Part shown: piece after piece, positions 9,771 to 17,806 of the stretch
Position numbering within the stretch: position 1 is the stretch's first letter
How the letters are laid out: every line of letters starts with the position of its first letter
Origin: an uncultured Lactobacillus sp.
Lineage (GTDB): Bacteria > Bacillota > Bacilli > Lactobacillales > Lactobacillaceae
NCBI GenBank assembly: GCA_905204935.1
Contig: CAJLBJ010000010.1
Span: 1 to 58,494 of the forward strand
DNA: 58,494 nt
Direction of reading: 5' to 3'
Notes under the pieces: generated by a model
What the model saw: the letters and a program-made list of their open reading frames with translations, nothing else
What the model was told of the DNA's origin: nothing
Database searches by the model: none
Position numbers and translations under genes: made by a program

Positions 9771-9843
9771 GTGAAACACAAGTAAATTATTCAGTGTTTC
9801 ACGCACAATACAAGTGTAATTTATTTAGCCGTGAAATACAAGT
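9771..9843. repeat. Cluster of GTGAAAYACAAGT repeats with a degenerate parS-like site
   Basis: GTGAAACACAAGT at 9771-9783 and GTGAAATACAAGT at 9831-9843 are direct repeats 60 bp apart. Between them, GTGTTTCAC (9794-9802) is an exact inverted match to the first repeat's core. The 16-mer at 9795-9810 matches the parS consensus at 12 of 16 positions, with only its left half intact. The cluster covers the rsmG promoter. Confidence 0.5.
9813..9841 (-). promoter_or_regulatory. Promoter of the rsmG-noc-parA-parB run
   Basis: Minus-strand TTGTAT (9836-9841), a 17-bp spacer and TACACT (9813-9818) form a reasonable sigma-A promoter about 70 bp upstream of the rsmG start. Confidence 0.5.
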
Positions 9844-9935
9844 TAAGTCCCAGATTTTTTATAAGTTTTTGTTTGCATTTTCAAATAATTTCAGCTACAT
9901 TATTCTCAACAAAGATTATATGAAAGGAACTTATC

Positions 9936-10628
9936 ATGAGTATTGAAATTATCACTTCACACGAACCGACTACCAACCAGCAGCCTCACTTACAAACACT
10001 GGCTTTTGAACCCAACAATGATATTGAACTCATCTTGCCACCTCAGGTAAATGAAAAGCCTTTTAGCTTTATTATCTGTTTGCAATCTCAACCAACCAGT
10101 TGGCCTTTGCAAGCATTATGTACACTGGCACAAAATAATTTAGCACTTGGATTAGTCAAAATCGAGCCAACTTTAAGTCAAAAAAAGCAAATCGCCTTAA
10201 TTCATCAAGCAACGCGCCACTTATTATTGCATGCTTATCGTTTCAACTTAGATACCAATCGTTACTTAATCTGGGGAATACGGCAAAGTGCATGGCTTGC
10301 ACATCAAGCCTTAGTAACGATGCGGCAACAAGCTTATCATACCCAGGATTGTCGGGTCTTGCCTTTACGTTATCGTGGAGTGATCATGAGTGCACCAATT
10401 CAGCTTGAAAACCTATTGTGGGCCGACAATAGATTTAAGCAAGCTCCTTGTTTTATCGTCAGCTGTGATGATCCAAAACAAGACTGCATCGCTAAGCTTA
10501 CAGCAAGTGGACATGAAGTACTTTTTTACCACCTACCAGAAAGTCAAAATATGGACGATTCTTTTTACACGCCCTATATTTTAGACAAGATGATTACCTT
10601 TGCTAAAGAAATTTTAGAAAAAAAATAA
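9936..10628 (+). CDS. Unknown protein, possibly a degenerate alpha/beta-hydrolase
   Basis: I do not recognise this 230-aa protein with certainty. Its order of features is like a small alpha/beta-hydrolase: a strand then LIWGIRQSAWLAHQAL where the nucleophile elbow should be, later FIVSCDDPKQD resembling the strand carrying the acidic residue, and a final helix DKMITFAKEIL. The elbow lacks the G-x-S-x-G serine and no clear catalytic His follows, so an enzyme activity is doubtful. There is no signal peptide or membrane segment. A TTGCAT-17-TACATT promoter and a GAAAGGAA site precede it, and it is a single-gene unit ending before a structured intergenic region. Confidence 0.55.
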   Translation: MSIEIITSHEPTTNQQPHLQTLAFEPNNDIELILPPQVNEKPFSFIICLQSQPTSWPLQALCTLAQNNLALGLVKIEPTLSQKKQIALIHQATRHLLLHAYRFNLDTNRYLIWGIRQSAWLAHQALVTMRQQAYHTQDCRVLPLRYRGVIMSAPIQLENLLWADNRFKQAPCFIVSCDDPKQDCIAKLTASGHEVLFYHLPESQNMDDSFYTPYILDKMITFAKEILEKK

Positions 10629-10761
10629 GCAACAAATGCCAACATTTAAGGTTTTGCACGCACAACTTTGCTCAGTATATATTTTTTCAATATTTCTTCA
10701 CAATTTCTTCACAATTTTAGATTATATTACAATTATACCTAATAACAACAAACAAACTTTT

Positions 10762-10870
10762 CATTTACTCCCCCCTAAACAGTAAGTGAACCCGATCAAT
10801 CGGATCCCCCTAATCCGATTGGTTATATATTCCTTTTTCTCCACGGTTTCCCGACTGTGGAGTTTTTTTA
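10762..10870 (+). ncRNA. Candidate small RNA 1 with C-rich loops (or structured leader of the HD gene)
   Basis: Three successive hairpins: an 8-bp stem at 10762-10769/10781-10788 with loop CCCCCCTAAAC; a 9-bp stem at 10797-10805/10813-10821 with loop CCCCCTA; and a CTCCAC/GTGGAG terminator (10839-10862) followed by seven Ts. Runs of C in unpaired loops are typical of Gram-positive sRNAs that pair with Shine-Dalgarno sequences. A second element of the same plan lies downstream of the HD gene. The alternative is a leader or terminator between the flanking genes; no convincing promoter was found for it. Confidence 0.45.
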
Positions 10871-10927
10871 TTTCTAAAATAATTATATATTAGTGATTAA
10901 TTTCACATTTTAAGAGGTGTTTTATTA

Positions 10928-11584
10928 ATGACTAAACAAGAACAACAATTAACTCAAATTATTTCTTACGCTTCTGCTGCACTAGCAAACGATAAAACCG
11001 GTCATGACTTGGCGCATCTTAAACGTGTGGCTTCTTTAGTTGAAAAGTTACATCAGGAATGTGATTTTGATCTTTTCATCGCTTTGAGTGCCGCTTATTT
11101 ACACGATGTAATCGATGATAAATTATTTGCAAATCCAGCCACGCAACTGGCAAAACTCAAAGAATTCTTGGTTGCGCTTGATTTAGACACTACACAAATC
11201 ACAGCCATCGAAGACATCATCACACACATGTCGTTTGCCCATTCACTAGAACAAGAAGTTAATTTATCTATAGAAGGACAAATCGTCCAAGACGCCGATT
11301 GGCTTGATGCAATTGGTGCAATTGGTATCACACGTGCCATTTATTTTGGTGGAGCACATCATGAAAAAATCTATGATCCGACAATGAAGCCACGCCAAAA
11401 CATGAGTAAAGAAGAATATCGCAATTTAGATAACGAAACGATCATCAATCATTTCTATGAAAAACTTCTCTTACTCAAAAATAAATTAAACACTTCAGCC
11501 GCACGCAAATTAGCTGCTCACCGTCATCAAGTCATGCTTGATTTTTTGAGTGAATTCAAAGCAGAATGGGATGGCCAACGTTAG
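10928..11584 (+). CDS. HD-domain metal-dependent phosphohydrolase (YedJ-like)
   Basis: A 218-aa soluble protein with the HD signature: GHDLAHLKRV near residue 25, YLHDVIDD near 57, and QDADWLDAIGAIG near 121. Family members hydrolyse phosphoesters of nucleotides or similar small molecules; the substrate here is unknown. An AGAGGTG site precedes the ATG. There is no clear promoter between the upstream terminator and the gene, so it may be read through from the structured element at 10762-10870. Confidence 0.85.
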   Translation: MTKQEQQLTQIISYASAALANDKTGHDLAHLKRVASLVEKLHQECDFDLFIALSAAYLHDVIDDKLFANPATQLAKLKEFLVALDLDTTQITAIEDIITHMSFAHSLEQEVNLSIEGQIVQDADWLDAIGAIGITRAIYFGGAHHEKIYDPTMKPRQNMSKEEYRNLDNETIINHFYEKLLLLKNKLNTSAARKLAAHRHQVMLDFLSEFKAEWDGQR

Positions 11585-11691
11585 CTTTAGCTTTTTTTAA
11601 ATAAATCGCTAGTCTTTTTTAACTACTTTCGTGACTATTATTTAAGAATTATCGTTTATTATCCTAAACATAACCTGATAATTAAAACTCC

Positions 11692-11802
11692 GAGATATGT
11701 TACACATGTCTCTTCTTCTAAAAAATCAATGTTAGCGTCCTTTGACTAACTGATTTTGCTATATAACATACTCCTTTTTCTCCACGGCATTACGTCGTGG
11801 AG
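11692..11802 (+). ncRNA. Candidate small RNA 2, same architecture as candidate 1
   Basis: A 9-bp stem (11692-11700/11704-11712), a second stem (AAATCA plus GTTAG pairing CTAAC plus TGATTT, 11723-11756) with TCC in its loop, a single-stranded pyrimidine tract, then a CTCCACG/CGTGGAG terminator (11780-11802) and eight Ts. The linker and terminator entrance (CTCCTTTTTCTCCACGG) is nearly the same as in candidate 1, while the first two stems differ in sequence. It is also the terminator after the HD gene, which is the simpler alternative. Confidence 0.45.
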
Positions 11803-11810
11803 TTTTTTTT

Positions 11811-11874
11811 AAATCGTAATATGTTTTTAACAAATACTTAAATAATAACTTTTTACTATTTTCTAAATCGTAAT
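11811..11874 (+). promoter_or_regulatory. Two Zur-like half sites upstream of the metal ABC operon
   Basis: AAATCGTAAT occurs exactly at 11811-11820 and 11865-11874, 54 bp apart. This is the left half of the Bacillus Zur box. The right halves are poorly conserved, so these are half sites or weak sites. Confidence 0.5.
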
Positions 11875-11900
11875 GAACAACATTTAGCTCGCAAAAACAC

Positions 11901-11949
11901 TTGACACAACAAGCTTTTTCCCCTAAGATACTAAACAGTAATCATTACT
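11901..11949 (+). promoter_or_regulatory. Promoter and palindromic operator of the metal ABC operon
   Basis: TTGACA (11901-11906), 17-bp spacer and TAAGAT (11924-11929) form a good sigma-A promoter. The perfect 13-bp palindrome AGTAATCATTACT (11937-11949) begins at the expected start of transcription, where a metal-bound Fur-family repressor would block initiation. Its AGTAAT/ATTACT core matches the centre of Zur boxes. Confidence 0.65.
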
Positions 11950-11973
11950 CAATAAAGGAGATCATAAATCTAC

Positions 11974-12825
11974 ATGAAAAAAATTATCTATACTTTAGTA
12001 TTGTTACTTACTAGTTTTTTATTCACCCCAAGCGCACATGCCAAGGATACTAAGTTAAATATCGTGACTACCACCGATTTTTACGGCGAAGTTGCCAAAA
12101 AAGTTGCCGGTAAATACGCAACCGTCACTCCAATCATCAACAGTCCTAACATTGATCCACATGATTTTGAGCCAACGACTAAAACAGCTAAACTCGTTGC
12201 CAAAAGTGATTTAGTCTTATATAACGGCATGGGCTATGATACTTGGGTTAAAAAACTTGGTGGCAAAAAATACATCTCGGTTCAAACCATCATGCATGCC
12301 AAAGACGGCGCTAACGAACATTTGTGGTACAAGCCTCAAACTATGGCTAAGACTGCAACATATTTAGCCAAACAATATGGTAAACTAGATCCTAAACACA
12401 AAAAACAATACAGCGCCAACGCTAAAAAATACATTAAACAACTCAACAAACTCAACCAAAAATTAGCCCAAATTAAAAAGACTGCCAACAACCAAAAAGT
12501 AGCTGTTAGCGAACCTGTTTTTGATTATGCCTTAAAAGCAATGGGCTTTAAGATTGCTAATCAACATTTTGCCAAAGCAACCGAAGAAGGCGCAGATCCT
12601 TCTTACTCTGATATCAAACACCTTCAAAACGATATCAAGAACAAAAAAATTGCCTTTTTCGTTGCTAACAAGCAAAGCGATAGCAAAGTCATCCAAAACA
12701 TGATTGAGTTGTGTCAAAAATCCGATGTTCCAGTAGTTGAAGTTACAGAAACACTCCCTAAAGATCACAGCTACATTCAATGGATGACTGCACAATATGA
12801 ACAAATTCTTAAGTTACAAAAATAA
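11974..12825 (+). CDS. Zn/Mn ABC transporter substrate-binding protein (ZnuA/TroA family)
   Basis: Captures Zn or Mn outside the membrane for the ATPase and permease encoded next. The 283-aa protein has a signal peptide ending SAHA/KD with no lipobox, so anchoring must be uncleaved or non-lipid, unusual for this class. Likely ligands are His63 (DPHDFEPT), His116 (NEHLWY), Glu180 (VSEPVFDYAL) and an acidic residue near 256-259 (EVTET). Zinc-specific AdcA/ZnuA proteins have a third His where Glu180 stands; manganese-type PsaA has Glu. The Zur-like promoter points to zinc instead. The loop is short and has no His-rich stretch. Confidence 0.88.
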   Translation: MKKIIYTLVLLLTSFLFTPSAHAKDTKLNIVTTTDFYGEVAKKVAGKYATVTPIINSPNIDPHDFEPTTKTAKLVAKSDLVLYNGMGYDTWVKKLGGKKYISVQTIMHAKDGANEHLWYKPQTMAKTATYLAKQYGKLDPKHKKQYSANAKKYIKQLNKLNQKLAQIKKTANNQKVAVSEPVFDYALKAMGFKIANQHFAKATEEGADPSYSDIKHLQNDIKNKKIAFFVANKQSDSKVIQNMIELCQKSDVPVVEVTETLPKDHSYIQWMTAQYEQILKLQK

Positions 12826-12841
12826 TTGGAAGTGAAATAAA

Positions 12842-13501
12842 ATGGACAGTATCCTCAAAGTAACAGGACTTAACCTCGATATCCCTGGTCGGCGTCTTTT
12901 TAATGATTTACGCTTTGAGATTCCCAAAAACGCCTTGACTTGTATCACAGGCGAAAATGGTGTGGGCAAAACAACTTTGATCAAACACCTATTAGAAGAC
13001 TTAGAACACGGTCATCAAGTCCACACACATTTTGATATCAGTCGCGATCAGGTACAATATGTGCCTCAATTACGCAGCATAGATGACGAATATCCTCTTT
13101 GTGTGGCTGATTTTGTCAAGTTCGGTATCAAAAAATGTTTCTGGCCTTGGAACAATAAACAAGCCAAAGATAAGGTCATGCAAATCTTAGCTGAAACTAA
13201 ATTAACTAAGTTAGCTAAACAGCCTTTAGGCAAAGCTTCTGGAGGCGAAAAACAACGGACCTATCTTGCACAAGCTTTGTGTGCCGATCCAAAACTATTA
13301 ATTTTAGATGAAGCAACTGCTAATCTCGATCAAACCTCAAAACATGAGTTGTTGTCATTGCTACGTAAAAGCATGCGTGAACATGGCTTAACGGTCATCT
13401 TCATCACTCATGACCCTGAACTATTGGCACAATACGCTGATTATGAGCTACATTTAGCTAATCAAACATGCACACTCATCAAAAAGGAGGCACAAAGCTG
13501 A
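12842..13501 (+). CDS. Zn/Mn ABC transporter ATP-binding protein
   Basis: Drives uptake of the metal bound by the preceding protein. The 219-aa protein has Walker A GENGVGKTT (about residue 40), a Q-loop in YVPQLRSIDDEYP, signature ASGGEKQR, Walker B LLILDEAT and the H-loop ITHD. Its stop codon overlaps the next start (TGATG), indicating coupling. Confidence 0.9.
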   Translation: MDSILKVTGLNLDIPGRRLFNDLRFEIPKNALTCITGENGVGKTTLIKHLLEDLEHGHQVHTHFDISRDQVQYVPQLRSIDDEYPLCVADFVKFGIKKCFWPWNNKQAKDKVMQILAETKLTKLAKQPLGKASGGEKQRTYLAQALCADPKLLILDEATANLDQTSKHELLSLLRKSMREHGLTVIFITHDPELLAQYADYELHLANQTCTLIKKEAQS

Positions 13502-14301
13502 TGTTTCAATATGATTTCATGCGCTATGCATTTATCTCGGGGATTTTTATTGCCCTTATCTGTGGCATAATGGGCGTTTTTGTTGTCGCACGCCAAACGT
13601 CATTTTTCACCCACACCTTATCTGAAATCGGCTTTTCGGGTGCTTCGTTTGGTGTTTTTGCTGGGATTTCCCCGTTGCTTGGTATGTTGACTTTCACTTG
13701 TGCCAGTGCTATTTTCATCGGCTTATCTGGTCAACGTTTAGGCCGACGTGAAGCATCTATCAGTGTTTTTTCAGGGATCTTTCTTGGTTTAGGCATCTTG
13801 TTTTTATCTCTTTCAGATAAGCAAACTAGTTATGCAACAAGCATCTTGTTTGGGAGCATCGTTGGCATCAATCGTGATAATCTGTTGACCTTAGTCTTGT
13901 TAAGTATCGTTTTGCTTGTAGTCATCGGTGTATTATTTCGCAAACTGGCCTATAATTCATTTGATGCACAAGGAGCAGAGTTCAACCAACGTTTCAACCA
14001 ATTAATCTCGGTTATCTTTTTAGTCTTATTAGCTTTGACCATCAGTATTACAGCGCAAATCGTGGGTTCGTTACTTATCTTTGTTTTATTGACGATTCCA
14101 GCTTCGGCGGCTAAATACTACACCCATTCACTTTACAAAATGATTGGCTTAAACATTGCATTTGCCTTGTTTGGTATCTGGTTAGGGCTTTATTTAAGTT
14201 ATTTAACCGACTGGCCGGTCAGCTTCTTTATTACTTTGATTGAAGCTTTAATTTATGGCAGTGCCCTATTAAAAGAATATCTAGCAAATGCACATAATTA
14301 G
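13501..14301 (+). CDS. Zn/Mn ABC transporter permease (ZnuB/TroC family)
   Basis: Polytopic ABC-3 family permease of 266 aa with about eight to nine hydrophobic helices; SEIGFSGASFGVFAGISPL and SLLIFVLLTIPASAA are characteristic stretches. A longer in-frame start exists at 13468, but the ATG at 13501 has AAAGGAGG at proper distance and overlaps the ATPase stop. It is the last gene of the operon, followed by a strong terminator. Confidence 0.9.
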   Translation: MFQYDFMRYAFISGIFIALICGIMGVFVVARQTSFFTHTLSEIGFSGASFGVFAGISPLLGMLTFTCASAIFIGLSGQRLGRREASISVFSGIFLGLGILFLSLSDKQTSYATSILFGSIVGINRDNLLTLVLLSIVLLVVIGVLFRKLAYNSFDAQGAEFNQRFNQLISVIFLVLLALTISITAQIVGSLLIFVLLTIPASAAKYYTHSLYKMIGLNIAFALFGIWLGLYLSYLTDWPVSFFITLIEALIYGSALLKEYLANAHN

Positions 14302-14305
14302 CCTT

Positions 14306-14335
14306 AACCCTCGCAAAAAAGCGAGGGTTTTTAAT
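14306..14335 (+). terminator. Terminator of the metal ABC operon
   Basis: AACCCTCGC and GCGAGGGTT form a perfect 9-bp stem around AAAAAA, followed by a T-rich tail. Confidence 0.92.
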
Positions 14336-14408
14336 TTATTTTCAATCCCCAAAAACTGCACGCTATCGGCTTCACGGGAACATTTTTAAAAAAAGTTAAT
14401 TTTTTCTC

Positions 14409-14437
14409 TTGATTTTTTAATCTTTTAACCATATAAT
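14409..14437 (+). promoter_or_regulatory. Promoter of the oligopeptide-binding protein gene
   Basis: TTGATT (14409-14414), a 17-bp spacer and TATAAT (14432-14437), about 50 bp upstream of the start codon. Confidence 0.75.
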
Positions 14438-14487
14438 TTATAACAATCTAATCATTCTATAATTTCCCTAAAAAGGAGAGTGTGTCT

Positions 14488-16113
14488 ATGAAACTTAAAA
14501 AATTGCTTGTAGCTGGGACTATCTTGGCTTGTTCTAGCCTAACGGTCAACTTACTTATTCCCGCTAGTGCCAGTGCCGCTAGCTCCAAGAAAACCTTAAA
14601 CTGGAGCATCCCATCTGAACTGTCTACAATCGATCCTTCTAAAGTTAACGATACTTATGGTGGCGACATGGTCAGCAACACGCTAGAAGGTCTTTATCGT
14701 TTAGGTAAAAACTCTAAGATTGAACCGGGTATGGCTAAAAAGACAACAGTCTCTGATGATGGCTTGACCTATACATTTACCTTACGTTCTAATAACAAGT
14801 GGTCTAACGGTGATCCTGTGACTGCACAAGACTTCGTTTATTCTTGGCAGCGTACGGTCGATCCTAAAACAGCCTCTTCTTACGCTTATTTATTTGACGG
14901 AATTAAAAATGCTAACGACATCATGGCAGGAACCAAAGCACCTGAAGCCTTAGGCGTTAAAGCCCAAGGCAAATACAAGTTGGTCGTAACGTTAGAAAAA
15001 CAAATTCCTTATTTCAAACTATTGATGGGCTTTGATGTCTTTTTCCCACAAAACCAAAAAGCCGTTGAAAAATACGGCGATAAATATGGTACAGCCGCTA
15101 AATACATGGTTTATAACGGACCATTTAAGATGGTTGGTTGGGATGGCTCTAACCTCAAATGGAAACTCGTTAAAAACAACAGCTATTGGGACAAGAAAAA
15201 TGTAAAATTAAAACAAATCAATTTCCAAGTTACCAAGAGTACTACAACTTCTTATAACTTGTATCAAGCTAACAAACTCGATCAAACCAACTTAAGTGCC
15301 GAACAAGCACGCCAATTGAAAAATCAAAGTGGTTATACCGTCTTAAAGCAAGCACGAACAAACTACTTAGAATTCAACCAAACAATGCCAATCTTCCAAA
15401 ACCAAAAGATTCGCCAAGCTATCTCTTATGCAATCAACCGTAAACCTTTGGCTAATACCGTAATTGGCGGGGGCTCAACTCCTGCTAAAAGCGTAGTTTC
15501 TTCTGGTTTAGCCAGTCGTGATGGCGTAGATTTTGTCAATGCAGCTAAAACTTCTGTTGGTACGACTTATAACAAGAAAAAGGCTCAACAGCTCTTACAA
15601 GAAGGACTTAAAGAAATCGGCAAAGACAGCCTTAGTTTCACCCTTTTAGGTGATGATACTGATGCAAGCAAAAAGATTACAGAATACTTGCAAAGTCAAA
15701 TCGAAGCTAACTTGCCAGGCACAAAAGTTACCGTAGAAAACGTTCCACTTAAAACGCGGATCACACGTTCACAAAATACCGATTTTGAAGTCGTAGTTTC
15801 TAGTTGGCAAGCGGACTTCTCCGATCCAATCAGCTTTTTAGATATGTTTACCTCTAACAACAGCTACAACTTTGGTAAATGGAAAAATGCAGATTACGAC
15901 AAGTTGATCACTGCATCTAAGACAACCGATGCAACCGATCCTGCAAAACGTTGGGATGATTTGGTTGCTGCTTCTAAACTATTAAATGAAGACCAAGGTG
16001 TAGTGCCATTAGTTCAAATCAACACCCCACAAATGATTCGGCCTGATGTTAAAGGCTTGATTCAAAATACAGCCGGAATAACTAATAACTGGAAAAACGT
16101 TTATTTTAAATAG
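14488..16113 (+). CDS. oppA: Oligopeptide ABC transporter substrate-binding protein (OppA family)
   Basis: Family 5 extracellular solute-binding protein that binds peptides for Opp-type import. At 541 aa it has the normal two-lobe length; LEGLYRLGKNSKIEPGMA and the SYAIN(R)KPLANTVIGGGSTPA region are typical. GTG at 14482 is too close to AAGGAG, so ATG at 14488 is chosen. The signal peptide reads either as a weak lipobox (ILAC) or, more convincingly, as a type I site at ASASA/ASS. It is a solo gene with its own promoter and terminator, without permease or ATPase genes, so it probably serves an Opp system elsewhere. Peptide versus other ligand is not decidable. Confidence 0.88.
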   Translation: MKLKKLLVAGTILACSSLTVNLLIPASASAASSKKTLNWSIPSELSTIDPSKVNDTYGGDMVSNTLEGLYRLGKNSKIEPGMAKKTTVSDDGLTYTFTLRSNNKWSNGDPVTAQDFVYSWQRTVDPKTASSYAYLFDGIKNANDIMAGTKAPEALGVKAQGKYKLVVTLEKQIPYFKLLMGFDVFFPQNQKAVEKYGDKYGTAAKYMVYNGPFKMVGWDGSNLKWKLVKNNSYWDKKNVKLKQINFQVTKSTTTSYNLYQANKLDQTNLSAEQARQLKNQSGYTVLKQARTNYLEFNQTMPIFQNQKIRQAISYAINRKPLANTVIGGGSTPAKSVVSSGLASRDGVDFVNAAKTSVGTTYNKKKAQQLLQEGLKEIGKDSLSFTLLGDDTDASKKITEYLQSQIEANLPGTKVTVENVPLKTRITRSQNTDFEVVVSSWQADFSDPISFLDMFTSNNSYNFGKWKNADYDKLITASKTTDATDPAKRWDDLVAASKLLNEDQGVVPLVQINTPQMIRPDVKGLIQNTAGITNNWKNVYFK

Positions 16114-16118
16114 TTAAA

Positions 16119-16152
16119 AACTCTAAGGTTTTTTGACCTTAGAGTTTTTTTG
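16119..16152 (+). terminator. Terminator of oppA
   Basis: Stem AACTCTAAGGT/ACCTTAGAGTT with a T/G loop, followed by seven Ts. Confidence 0.9.
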
Positions 16153-16188
16153 CGTGAAGCTTTCAGACTAGCTTTTAGACTACATTAA

Positions 16189-16197
16189 TGTTATAAT
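16189..16197 (+). promoter_or_regulatory. Extended -10 promoter of the folT transcript
   Basis: TGTTATAAT gives a perfect TATAAT (16192-16197) with a TGn extension; the -35 region is weak. It starts the transcript just upstream of the riboswitch. Confidence 0.6.
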
Positions 16198-16204
16198 TTC
16201 ATGG

Positions 16205-16300
16205 TTAGGGGTAGGAGATTTAACGTTAAGGATCGGTGGAACGGAATGTGAACACCGATAGAAAGACGCTGTTTCTGCGCTTATTTCTCCGCATTCACCA
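16205..16300 (+). promoter_or_regulatory. THF riboswitch (folT leader)
   Basis: Conserved THF-I elements appear in order: GGAGA 5' arm of P1, the CGTTAAG junction, P3 stem ATCGGTG/CACCGAT flanking ACGGAATGT, the GACGCT...CTGCGC hairpin, and the closing TTCTCCGC. The downstream gene is folT, the usual target. Further on, TCTCC (16330-16334) can pair with GGGAGA (16351-16356) that contains the ribosome site, so control is probably translational. Confidence 0.85.
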
Positions 16301-16363
16301 AAAATCAATTAAATAATTCCTGGTGCTTGTCTCCTTTCAAAATAAATTTTGGGAGATGTTTTA

Positions 16364-16906
16364 ATGTCAAAACTCACATGGAAAAGTCCTAAACTGACGG
16401 TACGCATAATTACGATCGCAGCTTTATTGATTGCTTTAAAAGTTATCTTAAGCAAGTTTTCAATCGGCTCAGAATCGCTAGTTAAAGTTAGTTTTGGCTT
16501 TGTTGGTACGATACTTGTCGGCTATTACCTAGGTCCTTGGCTTGGTGGAGTCGCAATGGTTATCTATGATTTAATCGCCAACACAATTTTTGCGACTGGT
16601 GGTAACTTTTTTATCGGCTTTACTTTTTCTGCTTTCCTAAGCGGTGTATTAGCCGGAGCATTCTTTTACCAACAAAAAATCAGCTGGCAACGCGTCTTGA
16701 TCTATGAGTTTATCCAAGCGTTAGTTTCGAATATTTTATTGACAACACTTTGGATTCATATTTTGTACCACGCACCATTATGGTCATTGTTAGTCGTACG
16801 TGTGCCTAAAAACTTGATTATGTGGCCGATTGAAACCTTGATTGGTGTCATCGTGTTAAATGCTATTGTCAAGATTGAGCACACTCGTCCAGAATCTTAT
16901 AGCTAA
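16364..16906 (+). CDS. folT: Folate ECF transporter S component FolT
   Basis: Membrane substrate-binding subunit that takes up folate together with the shared EcfA-A'-T module encoded elsewhere. The 180-aa protein has about six transmembrane helices; VSFGFVGTILVGYYLGPWLGG and the RVPKNLIMWPIE stretch are typical of FolT. ATG at 16364 with GGGAG 8-9 nt upstream is preferred over TTG at 16349. The THF riboswitch upstream independently supports folate specificity. Its own terminator makes it monocistronic. Confidence 0.93.
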   Translation: MSKLTWKSPKLTVRIITIAALLIALKVILSKFSIGSESLVKVSFGFVGTILVGYYLGPWLGGVAMVIYDLIANTIFATGGNFFIGFTFSAFLSGVLAGAFFYQQKISWQRVLIYEFIQALVSNILLTTLWIHILYHAPLWSLLVVRVPKNLIMWPIETLIGVIVLNAIVKIEHTRPESYS

Positions 16907-16911
16907 TAAAG

Positions 16912-16937
16912 CAAGCCATACACTGGCTTGTTTTTTT
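16912..16937 (+). terminator. Terminator of folT
   Basis: CAAGCCA/TGGCTTG stem around TACAC, followed by seven Ts. Confidence 0.9.
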
Positions 16938-16949
16938 ATTGCTCAAAAA

Positions 16950-16958
16950 TGGTATAAT
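16950..16958 (+). promoter_or_regulatory. Extended -10 promoter of the SDR gene
   Basis: TGGTATAAT (TATAAT at 16953-16958) about 30 bp upstream of the start codon; no clear -35. Confidence 0.55.
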
Positions 16959-16987
16959 AAAGGTAAATTAAGTAAGGACGTGATTGG

Positions 16988-17770
16988 ATGGAAAAATACG
17001 CATTAATCACCGGCGCTTCAAGCGGCATCGGCTTTGAAATGGCACAAATTCTCGCACAAAACGGCCACAATGTCATCTTGGTAGCTAGAAACAAAAAGCG
17101 GTTAACCGAACTGCAAGAGATTTTAAGCATGAATTATCGGGTCAAGGCATTAGCTTACCCTTGCGATCTAACTAAAGAAGGTGCGTGCGTTGAACTTTAC
17201 CGTGAATTAATCGAAAATCAAGAGCTTAACATTGACTTTTTAGTCAACAACGCCGGTATTGTGATTAGTGGTAAGTTTTTAGGTACGCCATGGCAACAAA
17301 GCGAAGAACTTTTACGGCTAAACATCACCGCTGTTTGTGAGTTGAGTTTCTTGTTTGGTAATCACATGAAACACAATCATAACGGACGCATCCTTAACAT
17401 TGCTTCATGTGCAGGAATGTTGGCTGGCCCAGAATTAAACTTGTATTATGCTTCTAAAAACTTTGTCTTGGCCTTTTCACAAGCGCTAAGTCTTGAATTA
17501 AAGCATACTGGTGTAGCGGTAACAGCCTTATGCCCTGGCCCTGTAGCAACAAACTTCGCTAATAATGCTGGTTTAAACAATTCTTGTATGTTCAAACGCC
17601 TTCCAATCATGGATGCGCAAAGCGTTGCACAGGCAGGTTATCAAGCAGCTATGCAGAAAAAAAGCCTCAAATACTGCGGTGGGATTGCTCAAAGCGTCAA
17701 CCTTGGTGCACGTTTGTTCTCCCGCAAATTCATGGCCCGCTTAGCCTATCGCATCAATAGGGTTAAATAA
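16988..17770 (+). CDS. Short-chain dehydrogenase/reductase (DltE-like)
   Basis: Classical SDR of 260 aa: NAD(P)-binding TGASSGIG at residues 8-15, NNAG near 89, the catalytic Ser in NIASCAG, and YYASK. A basic VARNKKR after the second strand favours NADPH. It resembles the DltE branch (three-beta-strand core followed by an extended C terminus with LARLFSRKFMARLAYR-like basic helix), which may touch membranes. Substrate unknown. It is flanked by its own promoter and terminator. Confidence 0.88.
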   Translation: MEKYALITGASSGIGFEMAQILAQNGHNVILVARNKKRLTELQEILSMNYRVKALAYPCDLTKEGACVELYRELIENQELNIDFLVNNAGIVISGKFLGTPWQQSEELLRLNITAVCELSFLFGNHMKHNHNGRILNIASCAGMLAGPELNLYYASKNFVLAFSQALSLELKHTGVAVTALCPGPVATNFANNAGLNNSCMFKRLPIMDAQSVAQAGYQAAMQKKSLKYCGGIAQSVNLGARLFSRKFMARLAYRINRVK

Positions 17771-17806
17771 TCTAGCATCGATAATACTAAAGTTGTTTAA
17801 AAGTAA

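Noticed and set aside
9744..9806. N-terminal extension of RsmG by 21 codons
   Set aside because: The extension overlaps a promoter and repeats, lacks a ribosome site, and the internal ATG has a good one.
10629..10927. T-box or other known riboswitch before the HD gene
   Set aside because: No T-box sequence, specifier loop or known aptamer core; only hairpins with C-rich loops were found.
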